A stretch of 64,000 nt of DNA from an uncultured Colwellia sp. (GTDB taxonomy: Bacteria > Pseudomonadota > Gammaproteobacteria > Enterobacterales > Alteromonadaceae). Position numbers and translations under genes: made by a program. Positions 9,533 through 21,078 of the stretch are shown here, piece after piece (within the stretch, counting starts at the first letter, position 1; each line of letters begins with the position of its first letter). Location: positions 144,178 to 208,177 of the forward strand of contig CAJXQJ010000005.1 in the NCBI GenBank assembly GCA_913058245.1, read 5' to 3'. The notes under the pieces were generated by a model. That model had not been told where the DNA came from. It did no database searches and saw only the letters and a program-made list of their open reading frames with translations.

Positions 9533-10261
9533 TTAAACGGCAATGGCTTGTGCACGATTACTCAATTGATCAGCAACAATTTTGCCATCGAATACTTCAA
9601 TCATACGCTCGGCTCGTGCCGCAGAACGTGGATCATGAGTTACCATACAAATCGTGGCTCCATCTTGATGTAATTGATCAAGCAGATTCATCACCATTTG
9701 TGCATTTTTTGAGTCTAGATTACCAGTTGGTTCATCTGCCAATATTATTGATGGGCTACCCGCTATTGCTCTAGCAACAGCAACCCGTTGCTGTTGTCCA
9801 CCTGATAATTGCGATGGGTAGTGGCTGGCACGGTGTACCATATCAACACGCTCTAATGATGATTTCACAAACGCCTGACGCTGCGCTTTATTGATATCTT
9901 CTCGGTAAGTTAAAGGAAGTTCGATATTTTCTGCGACGGTTAAATCACTTATTAAATTAAATGCCTGAAATATAAAGCCTATTTCCTTATTGCGAATTTT
10001 CGCTCTTTCATCCCTATCTAGGCTTGAAGCGTCGTGACCCGCTAACTGATATTGACCACTACTTGCAGTATCAAGTAGGCCGAGTAAAGATAATAGTGTA
10101 GATTTACCACAGCCCGATGGGCCAGTAATCGATAAGTACTCCCCTTGCGCTATCTGTAAATTAATATCATTTAATGCGTGTGTTTCCACTTCATCAGTTA
10201 AAAACATCTTCTTAATATCAATCAACTCAACTAATTGTTTTTTATTCTTATCATTTTCCAT
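9533..10261 (-). CDS. ABC transporter ATP-binding subunit (MacB/LolD class)
   Basis: A 242-residue ATPase with all catalytic elements: Walker A GPSGCGKST, Q-loop in IFQAFNL, signature LSGGQQQRVAVARA, Walker B ILADEPTGNLD and the H-loop in MVTHDP. The class is that of LolD and the MacB nucleotide-binding domain, which power FtsX-type permeases. AGGGGA precedes the ATG. Only 9 bases separate it from the adaptor gene upstream and 25 from the permease downstream, so the three are one transcription unit. As a dimer on the cytoplasmic face it would drive the permease encoded next to it. Confidence 0.95.
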   Translation of the reverse strand: MENDKNKKQLVELIDIKKMFLTDEVETHALNDINLQIAQGEYLSITGPSGCGKSTLLSLLGLLDTASSGQYQLAGHDASSLDRDERAKIRNKEIGFIFQAFNLISDLTVAENIELPLTYREDINKAQRQAFVKSSLERVDMVHRASHYPSQLSGGQQQRVAVARAIAGSPSIILADEPTGNLDSKNAQMVMNLLDQLHQDGATICMVTHDPRSAARAERMIEVFDGKIVADQLSNRAQAIAV

Positions 10262-10270
10262 GTCGTTCCC

Positions 10271-11527
10271 CTAATTAATACTTACTTTTGTATGTCCTTG
10301 CCATTTGGAAGTATCTGAAACTACTATACTTTCACCGGCTTTAAGTCCTGATTTTATTTCAATATATTTATTAGAAACTTGACCAAAATGCACTGTTTTC
10401 AACTCTGCTAACTCTGCATCTTCACCAAGTAAATAAACATTTTCTTCACTAAAGCTTTTCGAAAACATCGGTCGTTTTACAAATAAGGTTTGTTCAATAT
10501 TGGCTATTTCGATAATCCCCTCGACGGTTAAATCAGGCCTTGCTTCGCTAGGTAAATCCCCAACCAGTGCAACATCAATTTGCACTTGTCCATTGATCAC
10601 AGTTGGGTCAATACGTTCAACAATGCCTGCAACAACACTGTTTCGAGTATCAATTTGTACAGATTGACCAATGGCAACATCATTGACTTGTTTTTCTGGA
10701 ACTCGCAATTCCGCGATAAATAATCCATTGCTTGCCAATTTAGCCAAGTTAATACCGGCATTAATTTGTTGACCTAATTCAATAGGCATTTCTTGCACTA
10801 AGCTGTCCATTGTTGCTCTAACATTTAAATCTTCCACTTGCTGCGCTGCTCTATCAACCATGCGTTTCATACGATTGAGGCGAGCTCGCGATGCTTTATT
10901 CTGTGCAACTAGGTTTTCCTGTCCTTTCTTTAAACGCTTTTTTTCTAACAGCCAACGTTCTTTTATTTGTGCGACTTCAATTTGGACTTCCGCATGGTCA
11001 ACCTGCGAAACTGCGACAATACTTTGATCTAAGAGTTTACGTTGTGCATTTAAAGTCAATAACGCGCGTTCATGATTTAATCTTTCATTGATTACCGCCG
11101 CTTCTCGATCTAATAGTTGGGATTCTAGAGAAACGGCTTGAGCACTAATTTCTGCCTGCATCTCTTCTAATTGCCATTTACTTTCTTCCCAACGTTGCAC
11201 CAACTCAGGGTTACTCAGCTCCAGTAATAAGTCGTCCGCTTTAACTTGCGCACCGGCTTTAATCAAAATGCGTTCAACACGACCAGAAACCGCAGTTGAG
11301 ACCCAACGAATATCTTTTGGCGCTAGAATACCGATACCACGTACCGATACATTGAAATCACCTTGCTGTACCTCTCCAATCATAAGTGTGTTTTTACTTA
11401 CAACATGACCACCTTCACCTCGTGTCGCTAAGACGGAAAATATTGTAATGCTCACCAAAATTAAGCCGACAGTGCTGAGTAACTTTTTAGTCAATCGTTT
11501 TTTAGGTTTTGAACGTACAACATCCAT
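10271..11527 (-). CDS. Periplasmic adaptor subunit of ABC exporter (HlyD/MacA-like)
   Basis: A 418-residue membrane-fusion protein. One N-terminal membrane anchor (about 15-35) is followed by a lipoyl half (about 55-95). A long coiled-coil hairpin (about 100-245) rich in Glu, Gln, Arg and Leu comes next, then the second lipoyl half and beta-barrel domains, with SGLKAGESIVVSD near the end as in this family. It would bridge the inner-membrane permease to an outer-membrane TolC channel, which must be encoded elsewhere. It is the first gene of the exporter operon and the first reached from the sigma-54 promoter at 11573-11589, whose predicted start site leaves a leader of about 35 bases. Confidence 0.9.
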   Translation of the reverse strand: MDVVRSKPKKRLTKKLLSTVGLILVSITIFSVLATRGEGGHVVSKNTLMIGEVQQGDFNVSVRGIGILAPKDIRWVSTAVSGRVERILIKAGAQVKADDLLLELSNPELVQRWEESKWQLEEMQAEISAQAVSLESQLLDREAAVINERLNHERALLTLNAQRKLLDQSIVAVSQVDHAEVQIEVAQIKERWLLEKKRLKKGQENLVAQNKASRARLNRMKRMVDRAAQQVEDLNVRATMDSLVQEMPIELGQQINAGINLAKLASNGLFIAELRVPEKQVNDVAIGQSVQIDTRNSVVAGIVERIDPTVINGQVQIDVALVGDLPSEARPDLTVEGIIEIANIEQTLFVKRPMFSKSFSEENVYLLGEDAELAELKTVHFGQVSNKYIEIKSGLKAGESIVVSDTSKWQGHTKVSIN

Positions 11528-11572
11528 TTTCTAGTACTCTTATTTATCTGATTGGCAATTTGATTAGTTAAG

Positions 11573-11589
11573 AGCAAATACAAAGCCAA
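11573..11589 (-). promoter_or_regulatory. Sigma-54 (-24/-12) promoter of the ABC exporter operon
   Basis: Read on the minus strand the site is TTGGCTTTGTATTTGCT. The invariant GG (11587-11586) and GC (11575-11574) are separated by exactly 10 bases, and the flanking TTGGC and TTGCT match the sigma-54 consensus halves. Transcription would start near 11562, 35 bases before the adaptor ATG. The same cluster encodes a sigma-54 activator. Confidence 0.75.
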
Positions 11590-11652
11590 AACAAAAAAGC
11601 ACTTAAACATCAATCAATTACAAATACAATTTGAATATAGCTAGATAGCTAA

Positions 11653-11698
11653 TCTCGAATTCGGGACGCTAAATTAGCTTTAAATTTCGATTTCGAGA
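11653..11698. promoter_or_regulatory. Twin palindromic activator sites upstream of the sigma-54 promoter
   Basis: Site 1, TCTCGAATTCGGGA (11653-11666), and site 2, TTTCGATTTCGAGA (11685-11698), are near-palindromes of the same half-site, TCTCGAA. Their outer halves together form a perfect 9-bp inverted repeat, AATCTCGAA/TTCGAGATT. Their centres are 32 bp apart, about three helical turns, at roughly -98 and -130 from the predicted start. This is the layout expected for dimers of an NtrC-type activator, probably the regulator at 5506-6879. Confidence 0.7.
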
Positions 11699-11701
11699 TT
11701 T

Positions 11702-11904
11702 AGGAAAGGTATGGAAATGTGTTAAAGCTTCAGTAAATAAATTAGGATTGATTGCTTAGTCACCAATTAAGTAAAGAGAAAAGCAGCAAAGAATAAAGGC
11801 GATGACTTTGCTAAACCTATGCGATCAAGGTTTAACAAAATCAATGGTAAGAAATAGGTAATTTATAGTTTCCTCATGTTATCTGTGCGTTTAAAAACTA
11901 TTAA
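11702..11904. other. Intergenic stretch after nhaC
   Basis: No gene seen. A TAAACCT/AGGTTTA inverted repeat (11812-11818 and 11828-11834) lies downstream of the NhaC stop but lacks a T tract, so a terminator for that gene is not clear here. Confidence 0.4.
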
Positions 11905-13407
11905 TTAACTGTGCTCCTCAGCAATCTTCAACGCTTGGTTTTGTTCATGCCTTTCAACGCTGCTGACTAAGGTTTTAATTTTAAAGCCAGTAAATGCCAG
12001 AATAATTCCAACCATAGGCGTCAACCAATTAAAGACACAATAAATGGCGTATTCAAAAGGATTAATTAATAGAACAGAGTGCATATAGGCACCACAGGTA
12101 TTCCAAGGGATAAGTGCTGACGTTACGGTGCCGCCATCTTCCAAGGTGCGAGAGAGGTTCTCAGGTGCTAAGTCTCGCTTAGCATATTCTTGCTTGAACA
12201 TTCTACCTGGCATCACAATTGCGATATATTGATCTGCAGTAATGCAGTTAGTCCCAAAAGCAGTAAATATCGTTGTAGTTATTAAAGAGCCTGTGCTGCG
12301 CGCAAAAGAAAGTAAACTTTCTACGAGTTTAGCTAATAAGCCAACACGCTCCATAATTGCGCCAAAGGTCATGGCGGTAATAATTAGCCAAATGGTATTT
12401 AGCATTGACCCCATGCCACCACCACTTAACAAGCTATCAAGCATCTCATTACCTGTATTTAATTCAACTCCTGCATACATTACTCGCCATACCACCATAA
12501 TATTGGCATTTAACATTGTCGTATTTGCTTCAGCAAAAGATAAAATCAACGGTTGCTGAAAGGCTATAGCACAAATAGCGCCAGCAATAGCGCCAATACC
12601 TATAGCAGGAAAGGCTGGCATTTTTTTAACCGCTAACAATAAAGTAACGACGAGCGGCAATAATAAATACCAAGCGATATGAAATTCTTGTTGTAAATTA
12701 GCTAGTAGATTATCCATAGCTTGAGCAGAGTGAGTTTTGCTTTCATCAAAACCCAGAACAATGAAAACAATCAGCGCAATAATAAAGCTCGGAATTGTGC
12801 TCCAGAGCATATGCCTAATATGAGTAAACAACTCAGTTCCAGCAATTGCTGGCGCTAAGTTTGTGGTATCAGAAAGTGGCGAAAGTTTATCACCAAAATA
12901 CGCACCACTAATTATTGCTCCAGCTGTTGTAGGTAATGAAGCATCCAAACCTGTTGCTACCCCCATCAGGGCAACACCTATAGTTGCAGCGACAGTCCAA
13001 CTACTGCCGATGCACAAGGCAACTAATGCACAAATAAGGCAGCAACTAACGTAAAAATATTCAGGACTTAATAATTGCAGACCAAAATAAATCATGGTCG
13101 GCACGGTACCCGAAAGCAGCCAAGTGCCAATCAAGGAGCCCACTGCAAGCAAGATTAAAATAGCCCCTAAGGTCAAACTAATGCCTTTTACAATGCCTTG
13201 TTCAATTTCTTTTCGTTGATAACCATTTTTTAACCCTACTAAACACGCAACACCGGCACATAACATTAACGCTATTTGGTTAGGACCTGACGATGAATCA
13301 TCACCAAAATAGTAAACAGCAAGGGCTAGTAAAGTTAAAAGGCTAAAAACAGGTATTAAAGCATCGGTAAGCGAAGGCTTTTTGGTGTTTTTATGATTGG
13401 CTTTCAC
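11905..13407 (-). CDS. Na+/H+ antiporter, NhaC family
   Basis: A 500-residue inner-membrane protein with about 11-13 hydrophobic helices. The NhaC signature GAYFGDKLSPLSDTTNLA lies near residue 170, and TAMTFGAIMERVG and a polar GTNCITADQY segment come later. It exchanges cytoplasmic Na+ for H+, an expected function in a marine bacterium. Related NhaC-like proteins can exchange organic acids such as malate and lactate, so the substrate is not certain. The start is GTG, with AAGGAT 8 bases upstream. It follows the TonB receptor gene in the same direction, but a strong terminator lies between them, so a separate promoter in the 50-base gap is required. Confidence 0.9.
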   Translation of the reverse strand: MKANHKNTKKPSLTDALIPVFSLLTLLALAVYYFGDDSSSGPNQIALMLCAGVACLVGLKNGYQRKEIEQGIVKGISLTLGAILILLAVGSLIGTWLLSGTVPTMIYFGLQLLSPEYFYVSCCLICALVALCIGSSWTVAATIGVALMGVATGLDASLPTTAGAIISGAYFGDKLSPLSDTTNLAPAIAGTELFTHIRHMLWSTIPSFIIALIVFIVLGFDESKTHSAQAMDNLLANLQQEFHIAWYLLLPLVVTLLLAVKKMPAFPAIGIGAIAGAICAIAFQQPLILSFAEANTTMLNANIMVVWRVMYAGVELNTGNEMLDSLLSGGGMGSMLNTIWLIITAMTFGAIMERVGLLAKLVESLLSFARSTGSLITTTIFTAFGTNCITADQYIAIVMPGRMFKQEYAKRDLAPENLSRTLEDGGTVTSALIPWNTCGAYMHSVLLINPFEYAIYCVFNWLTPMVGIILAFTGFKIKTLVSSVERHEQNQALKIAEEHS

Positions 13408-13450
13408 GTTATCATCCTTAGGTTTATTTCGGGTTAAGTCATTATTGAAT

Positions 13451-13491
13451 AAACAAAAACACAGTTACCTTAAATTAAGGTAACTGTGTTT
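13451..13491 (-). terminator. Strong intrinsic terminator of the TonB receptor gene
   Basis: Two perfect 17-base arms, AAACACAGTTACCTTAA and its complement, are separated by one base (13457-13491). On the minus strand a T-rich tract follows. It is an unusually long perfect stem, 25 bases after the TonB receptor stop. Confidence 0.9.
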
Positions 13492-13515
13492 GGTCTTTCA
13501 ACATTGCACGACTAA

Positions 13516-16233
13516 TTAAAATGAGCCTCGAATACCAAGAGAGTATCTCGGACCAGTTTCAACCACTTCTAATATTTGGTTAGCATACTTAGCCGTTTTC
13601 TCGGTCAATTCATTGTTAACATTTATGCCTTCAAAAAATACCGTGAGGTTTTCATTAATATCATAACTACCACTGATATCTATTTGACCATAATCATTCA
13701 CATAATGACCGTCACGCCATGAACGAGGTTTCGATTGCATGAAACGGTCACGATTGTTGTACGCTATGCGAAACTGAATTGCGTCTTTTTCATAAAACAA
13801 AATAAAGTTTTGAGAATCGCCTAAACCTATTAAAGGCAATGATTTCTCACCTTCTTCAGTACTAGTTTCACTATCAACAAAAGTGGCATTAACAATAACG
13901 CCTAAGCCATCAAATGGTGCAGGTAAGCTAGTGAACATATGTTGTACAGCAACTTCATAACCATCAATATCTGCTTTGTCAGCATTAACAGGTCGGGAAA
14001 TTCTATAATCATAACTACCACTAGGTACTGTTACGACTTCATTAACCTCTTCAGTATTTAAATAGCCATCGACTTCTTTACGAAATGTTGAAATGGCCGC
14101 ATAGCTACCCTCGTCGTAATACCACTCTAGTGATAAATCGAAATTACCAGATTCAAACGGCATCAATTTAGGATTTGAGCCCCATCCCGTTAAGTTTTCG
14201 ATATGACCACCGCCATAACCCGATTCTGGTGACATTTCATCAAGCTCAGGTCGGGTAATACTGCGAGAAAAGGCAAATCGTGCAACAACATTTTCAATAG
14301 GCTCTATTTTCGCATTAATACTTGGCAGCCAGTTGTCATAGGAATGCTCAATAGTAACAGGCAGGTAATCTTCCGACTCTATTGCTCTAACTACGCCTTC
14401 CTCTGTTGGTGACGGCTCTAAATCAAGCAAAGTAATTTGTTTACCTGTAGATTTACTCGTGGTTTCAACATAACGAATGCCTGTGGTAACCGACCAAGGC
14501 ATTTCGGCCAACTCTCCTTCAAAGTAGAAATCAGCATAAACAGCATTTAATTTTTCATTTACTTCGTATGAGGTTGGAACCGGTTGCATAGTATGGCCGT
14601 TATTTTCTGCCAACAACTTTCTTACTGCGTCCGGATCATCCATTTGCGCGAGTACCGCATCAGACGTTAGAAAATCAAAGAAGTCCTCTGAGTTAAAGGT
14701 TAGCCAACTTTGCTCAGGACTTCCGCTACCGCCAGAAAGAAATCCATCACTATCAAATAGCGAGAACATACTTTCAGGTAACCAAATAGGATTACTGTTA
14801 TCGCCCCATAACCAAGGTAATGGCCGTTTAGTTTTCAAACTCTGACTACCTAAGGTACGATCTGAAACCATAACCCCAAAGCCTATTTTCGCTAATGCCC
14901 CTTGATCTACAGTCCATGAGCCATCTAATTTCGCTTCAAATACCTCATCATTTATTTGCGTTCCAAAACGCTCACCCCAACCCGCTTTTAATCCCGCAGT
15001 TGAGTTGTTTCGATCAAAAGATAAAGTGGGCAGTTGTGAACCTGAACTTCGGTCATATGTATAGTCACCTGGACGAGATGCAACGGTATCAGTGGTGCCG
15101 CGCTTTGGATCAGATTCAGCTTCAGAATAACTTATATCGGCAGTTAAATTAAAATCATCACGTATATCCCAATCAGCATTAAACCCAAAACCTTTAAGTT
15201 CATTGCTAGAAGCAGATTGACGCACCAGTACATCACTGTTGCTCCCCTTGCCCATTGAAAGTTTTACTAACGTACCATTTTCATCGAGTTCTACATCTGT
15301 TAACTGACTTTTAGTAAACCAGTGCGCTAAAATATCCTGTCGGTAGTCAACATCATACTTTGAATAAATAGTATCAAGAGTAAATGTTAAATCATCACTG
15401 GCCTTGTATTGAAATACCGCCGTACCACCAGTACGTTCACGTTGTTCTGTTTGTGCAATTTGATCATAGTTTTGTGGAAAATAGACATTTTCATAATAGG
15501 TACCATCATCCATGGTTAAGTCAGTATTCCAATAATATGCCGTATTAGCCTCATCATAACGACTTTCTCTTTTGCTATGAGCAAATGAAAATAATACACC
15601 AAACTTGTCATCATCAAATGTGTTGCTAATTAGACCTGAAAACTGAGGTTTAGTCGTCTCGGTCATATCATCATATAGAGCTTTAACACTACCTGTTGCT
15701 TTAAAACCTGGTATATCAAACGGCTTTAATGTTGTTACATTAACTGTGGCGCCTATTGCACCTTCTTGTAACTGCGCAGATTGTGTTTTGTGAACTTCAG
15801 CGCCACTGATCAATTCAGAAGCCATAATATCGAAGCTAAAAGCACGACCACCACTTGTTGTTGCTAATGTACGGCGGTTCAACAATACCGATGTAAACTC
15901 TGGTCCCATACCACGCACAGTAACCAACTGACCTTCACCACCGCTGCGATCAATAGCAACACCCGTTATACGTTGAAGTGATTCAGCAACGTTTTGATCA
16001 GGAAACTTACCTATATCCTCAGCTGTAATAGCATCAACGACACTGTTTGCTGACATTTTAATATCTTGTGATTTGATCAAACTTCCGCGAATACCACTTA
16101 CAGTAATCACTTCAATCTCTTCTTCCGATTTATTTTCGACAATAGCCTCAGCAGCTTGTGACGCAGTCGCTAACCCAAGATTCATCATGACTAGCATAGA
16201 TAAGTAATTAAACTTAAGTTTTTTATTCTTCAC
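13516..16233 (-). CDS. TonB-dependent outer-membrane receptor
   Basis: About 905 residues. A signal peptide (to about residue 28, ending ATASQA) is followed by a TonB-box-like EEIEVITVSG near residue 40. The plug domain (about 55-170) has the motifs EDIGKFPDQNVAESLQRITG and VRGMGP. A large 22-strand barrel ends in phenylalanine (LGIRGSF). The plug motifs are those of the TIGR01782-type receptors common in Caulobacter, Xanthomonas and Alteromonadales, many of which import sugars or oligosaccharides. The divergent gene is a GH63 glucosidase, which supports a glucoside as ligand. GTG 16233 has GGGAG at 7 bases; the frame also allows GTG 16239, which is too close to it. Family certain, ligand inferred. 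Confidence 0.9.
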   Translation of the reverse strand: MKNKKLKFNYLSMLVMMNLGLATASQAAEAIVENKSEEEIEVITVSGIRGSLIKSQDIKMSANSVVDAITAEDIGKFPDQNVAESLQRITGVAIDRSGGEGQLVTVRGMGPEFTSVLLNRRTLATTSGGRAFSFDIMASELISGAEVHKTQSAQLQEGAIGATVNVTTLKPFDIPGFKATGSVKALYDDMTETTKPQFSGLISNTFDDDKFGVLFSFAHSKRESRYDEANTAYYWNTDLTMDDGTYYENVYFPQNYDQIAQTEQRERTGGTAVFQYKASDDLTFTLDTIYSKYDVDYRQDILAHWFTKSQLTDVELDENGTLVKLSMGKGSNSDVLVRQSASSNELKGFGFNADWDIRDDFNLTADISYSEAESDPKRGTTDTVASRPGDYTYDRSSGSQLPTLSFDRNNSTAGLKAGWGERFGTQINDEVFEAKLDGSWTVDQGALAKIGFGVMVSDRTLGSQSLKTKRPLPWLWGDNSNPIWLPESMFSLFDSDGFLSGGSGSPEQSWLTFNSEDFFDFLTSDAVLAQMDDPDAVRKLLAENNGHTMQPVPTSYEVNEKLNAVYADFYFEGELAEMPWSVTTGIRYVETTSKSTGKQITLLDLEPSPTEEGVVRAIESEDYLPVTIEHSYDNWLPSINAKIEPIENVVARFAFSRSITRPELDEMSPESGYGGGHIENLTGWGSNPKLMPFESGNFDLSLEWYYDEGSYAAISTFRKEVDGYLNTEEVNEVVTVPSGSYDYRISRPVNADKADIDGYEVAVQHMFTSLPAPFDGLGVIVNATFVDSETSTEEGEKSLPLIGLGDSQNFILFYEKDAIQFRIAYNNRDRFMQSKPRSWRDGHYVNDYGQIDISGSYDINENLTVFFEGINVNNELTEKTAKYANQILEVVETGPRYSLGIRGSF

Positions 16234-19129
<2,896 letters not shown>

Positions 19130-19158
19130 GCCGTAAAATTTCATCATCAATTGCGTCT

Positions 19159-19195
19159 AACTCTTCGCAGTGGTAGCGTAAGAGTTAATTTTTAA
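19159..19195 (+). terminator. Terminator-like hairpin after GH63
   Basis: AACTCTTCGC pairs with GCG-T-AAGAGTT around the loop AGTGGTA, with one bulged T, and is followed by AATTTTTAAT. It would end the GH63 transcript. Confidence 0.6.
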
Positions 19196-19216
19196 TAATG
19201 TATTTTTGGCCTTACT

Positions 19217-19843
19217 ATGGATTTATTACAAGGGTTGTTGTTAATCACTTCTATTCACCTTTTAGCAGCGGCATCGCCTGGCCCTGATTTTGTTCTTGTT
19301 TCCCAGCAAACTTTATCCAACGGAAAAAAAGCTGGATTTATGGTTAGCATAGGTATTGCCCTTGGCCTTTCTGTGCATATTTTATATTCAGCACTTGGTT
19401 TAGCTGCCGTTATTGCTAATTCAGCAACAGCTTTATGGGCGATAAAAATTATCGGCGGCTGTTATTTAATTTACTTAGGTTTGCAGGGGATAAAAGCTAA
19501 AGCACAATTGCGTATTACTGAGCAAAAAACCGTTATTAAGCACTCTAGTTTAAAGGCAATTTCCAAAGGTTTTTTATGCAATGCATTAAACCCTAAAGCG
19601 CCAATATATTTTGTTGCATTATTTACCTTAGTATTATCACCCGAACTGCCCTTTTTACATTTAGTTATTTACGGTATTTGGATGATGGTTTTACAACTGT
19701 TGTGGTTCTCAGCTGTGGTTCTATTACTTTCGCGGCCAAGTATTAATGAAAAATTTCAGCGCTTAGGCCATTGGATTGATCGAATTTTAGGGAGTGCAAT
19801 GATATTAATGGGCTTAAAAGTACTAACGAGTAAAATTAACTAA
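19217..19843 (+). CDS. LysE/RhtB-family amino-acid exporter
   Basis: A 208-residue inner-membrane protein with about six helices. The N-terminal SPGPDFVLVSQQTLSNGKKAG is the LysE/RhtB signature, and NPKAPIYFVALF in the middle is also typical. The family exports amino acids or their analogues (lysine, threonine, homoserine lactone, leucine and others); sequence alone does not fix the substrate. The ribosome site is weak. Gaps of 12 and 17 bases to the next two genes suggest a three-gene operon, though those partners have no obvious link to export. Confidence 0.88.
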   Translation: MDLLQGLLLITSIHLLAAASPGPDFVLVSQQTLSNGKKAGFMVSIGIALGLSVHILYSALGLAAVIANSATALWAIKIIGGCYLIYLGLQGIKAKAQLRITEQKTVIKHSSLKAISKGFLCNALNPKAPIYFVALFTLVLSPELPFLHLVIYGIWMMVLQLLWFSAVVLLLSRPSINEKFQRLGHWIDRILGSAMILMGLKVLTSKIN

Positions 19844-19855
19844 GGTGAAGCTTTA

Positions 19856-20170
19856 ATGACAAAATCAGCAACTATTTATAAAACATTTAAAGCCTTTTAC
19901 CCTTTCTATTTAAGCCAACACCAAAATAGCACTTGTCGACGACTACACTTTATCGGTTCAAGTTTGATCATTGTTATGCTTGTTTATATTTTATTAACCT
20001 CTTCCTGGGCACTCTTATGGACCATACCTATTCTAGGTTATGGTTTTGCTTGGGTAGGTCATTTTTTCTTTGAAAAAAATAAACCGGCAACTTTTACCTA
20101 TCCGTTTTATAGCTTGCTTGGCGACTGGGTTATGTATAAAGACATTCTAGTTGGAAAAATTAAATTTTAA
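19856..20170 (+). CDS. Mpo1-like (DUF962) membrane protein
   Basis: A 104-residue protein with two hydrophobic helices (about 37-55 and 57-72). It carries conserved pieces of the DUF962 family: the polar CRRLHFIG before the first helix, then GYGFAWVGHFFFEKNKPATF and GDWVMYKD. In yeast the homologue Mpo1 is an iron-dependent dioxygenase that shortens 2-hydroxy fatty acids by alpha-oxidation, using conserved histidines; His near residues 29 and 69 are candidates here. Whether this short bacterial form has that activity is unknown. It follows the LysE gene by 12 bases. Confidence 0.85.
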   Translation: MTKSATIYKTFKAFYPFYLSQHQNSTCRRLHFIGSSLIIVMLVYILLTSSWALLWTIPILGYGFAWVGHFFFEKNKPATFTYPFYSLLGDWVMYKDILVGKIKF

Positions 20171-20187
20171 CGAGTTGAAAAATAGCG

Positions 20188-20748
20188 ATGACTAAAAAGA
20201 AACAAGTTTATATTTCACTATTACGCGGAATTAATGTTGCTGGACAAAAGTCGATAAAAATGGCTGATTTACGTGCTATTTATCAATCTTTGTCATTAAA
20301 TCATGTAAAAAGCTATATTCAAAGTGGCAATCTTGTCTTCCATAGTGACATTAATAATAAGCCACTACTTTCAGAGAAAATAACACAAGCGATATTAACT
20401 CATTACAGTTTTGATGTGCCCGTTTTTATCCTAACACCGGCTGAATTAACAAGCGCTCATAAGAAGTTACCATTTCAACACATCGACTTAGAGCAAGAGG
20501 CAAGTAAAATACTAATTTGCTTTTTATCAGGTGTTGCCAGTAATTCAAGTGCGATATTAACTCCTTATTTAAAAGATAATGAGCAGCTAGAAATTATTGA
20601 CAACGTACTATACTTGTACTGTCAAGATGGCTTTGGTCGCTCCAAATTAACTCATAGTAATATTGAAAAAAAACTAAATGTAAATGCAACGGTACGGAAT
20701 TTAAAAACCATCAATAAATTGATTGAGTTAGCTGACAGCATGACCTAA
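20188..20748 (+). CDS. DUF1697 family protein
   Basis: A 186-residue cytosolic protein. The N-terminus YISLLRGINVAGQKSIKMA, then SYIQSGNLVF and the later GFGRSKLTHSNIEKKLN, are the hallmark segments of DUF1697. The family is widespread and has no established biochemical role known to me. It is probably translated from the same message as the two genes before it (17-base gap). Full length for the family. Confidence 0.88.
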   Translation: MTKKKQVYISLLRGINVAGQKSIKMADLRAIYQSLSLNHVKSYIQSGNLVFHSDINNKPLLSEKITQAILTHYSFDVPVFILTPAELTSAHKKLPFQHIDLEQEASKILICFLSGVASNSSAILTPYLKDNEQLEIIDNVLYLYCQDGFGRSKLTHSNIEKKLNVNATVRNLKTINKLIELADSMT

Positions 20749-20972
20749 CACTGCGCCCGTATAGCATTAGCAATATTATGACAAAGCGGGCTTATCTGTA
20801 TGGTAACCACTAGAGAGTAATTTAACTCGCTCTTCCCAATTGTAACTACACTCTTGCTACAAATAACGTGCTTGCTTTTAGCCCCCTACTTTCCAGTTCA
20901 GACCTCTGCCATGAGTAAAGTTGTACTAACCAGCGAAGGCAAGTTAAAAATACCTTACTCTATGTAAAAAAT

Positions 20973-21008
20973 ATTTGACTTAAAGTAAAAGCTTAACTAA
21001 AGTCAAAT
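20973..21008. promoter_or_regulatory. Inverted repeat overlapping a candidate promoter for the membrane protein/XRE pair
   Basis: ATTTGACTT (20973-20981) and AAGTCAAAT (21000-21008) are perfect complements 18 bases apart. The left arm holds a -35-like TTGACT (20975-20980), and TAAAGT (20998-21003), 17 bases on, could be the -10. A repressor bound here would block the promoter; the XRE protein encoded downstream is the obvious candidate. The rest of the 330-base gap (20749-21078) shows no gene. Confidence 0.5.
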
Positions 21009-21078
21009 TATCATTACATCATGTCAAAAATTTCATACATAGCAATAGCTGCTGTAATTAGAAATAAAAGGAAATATT

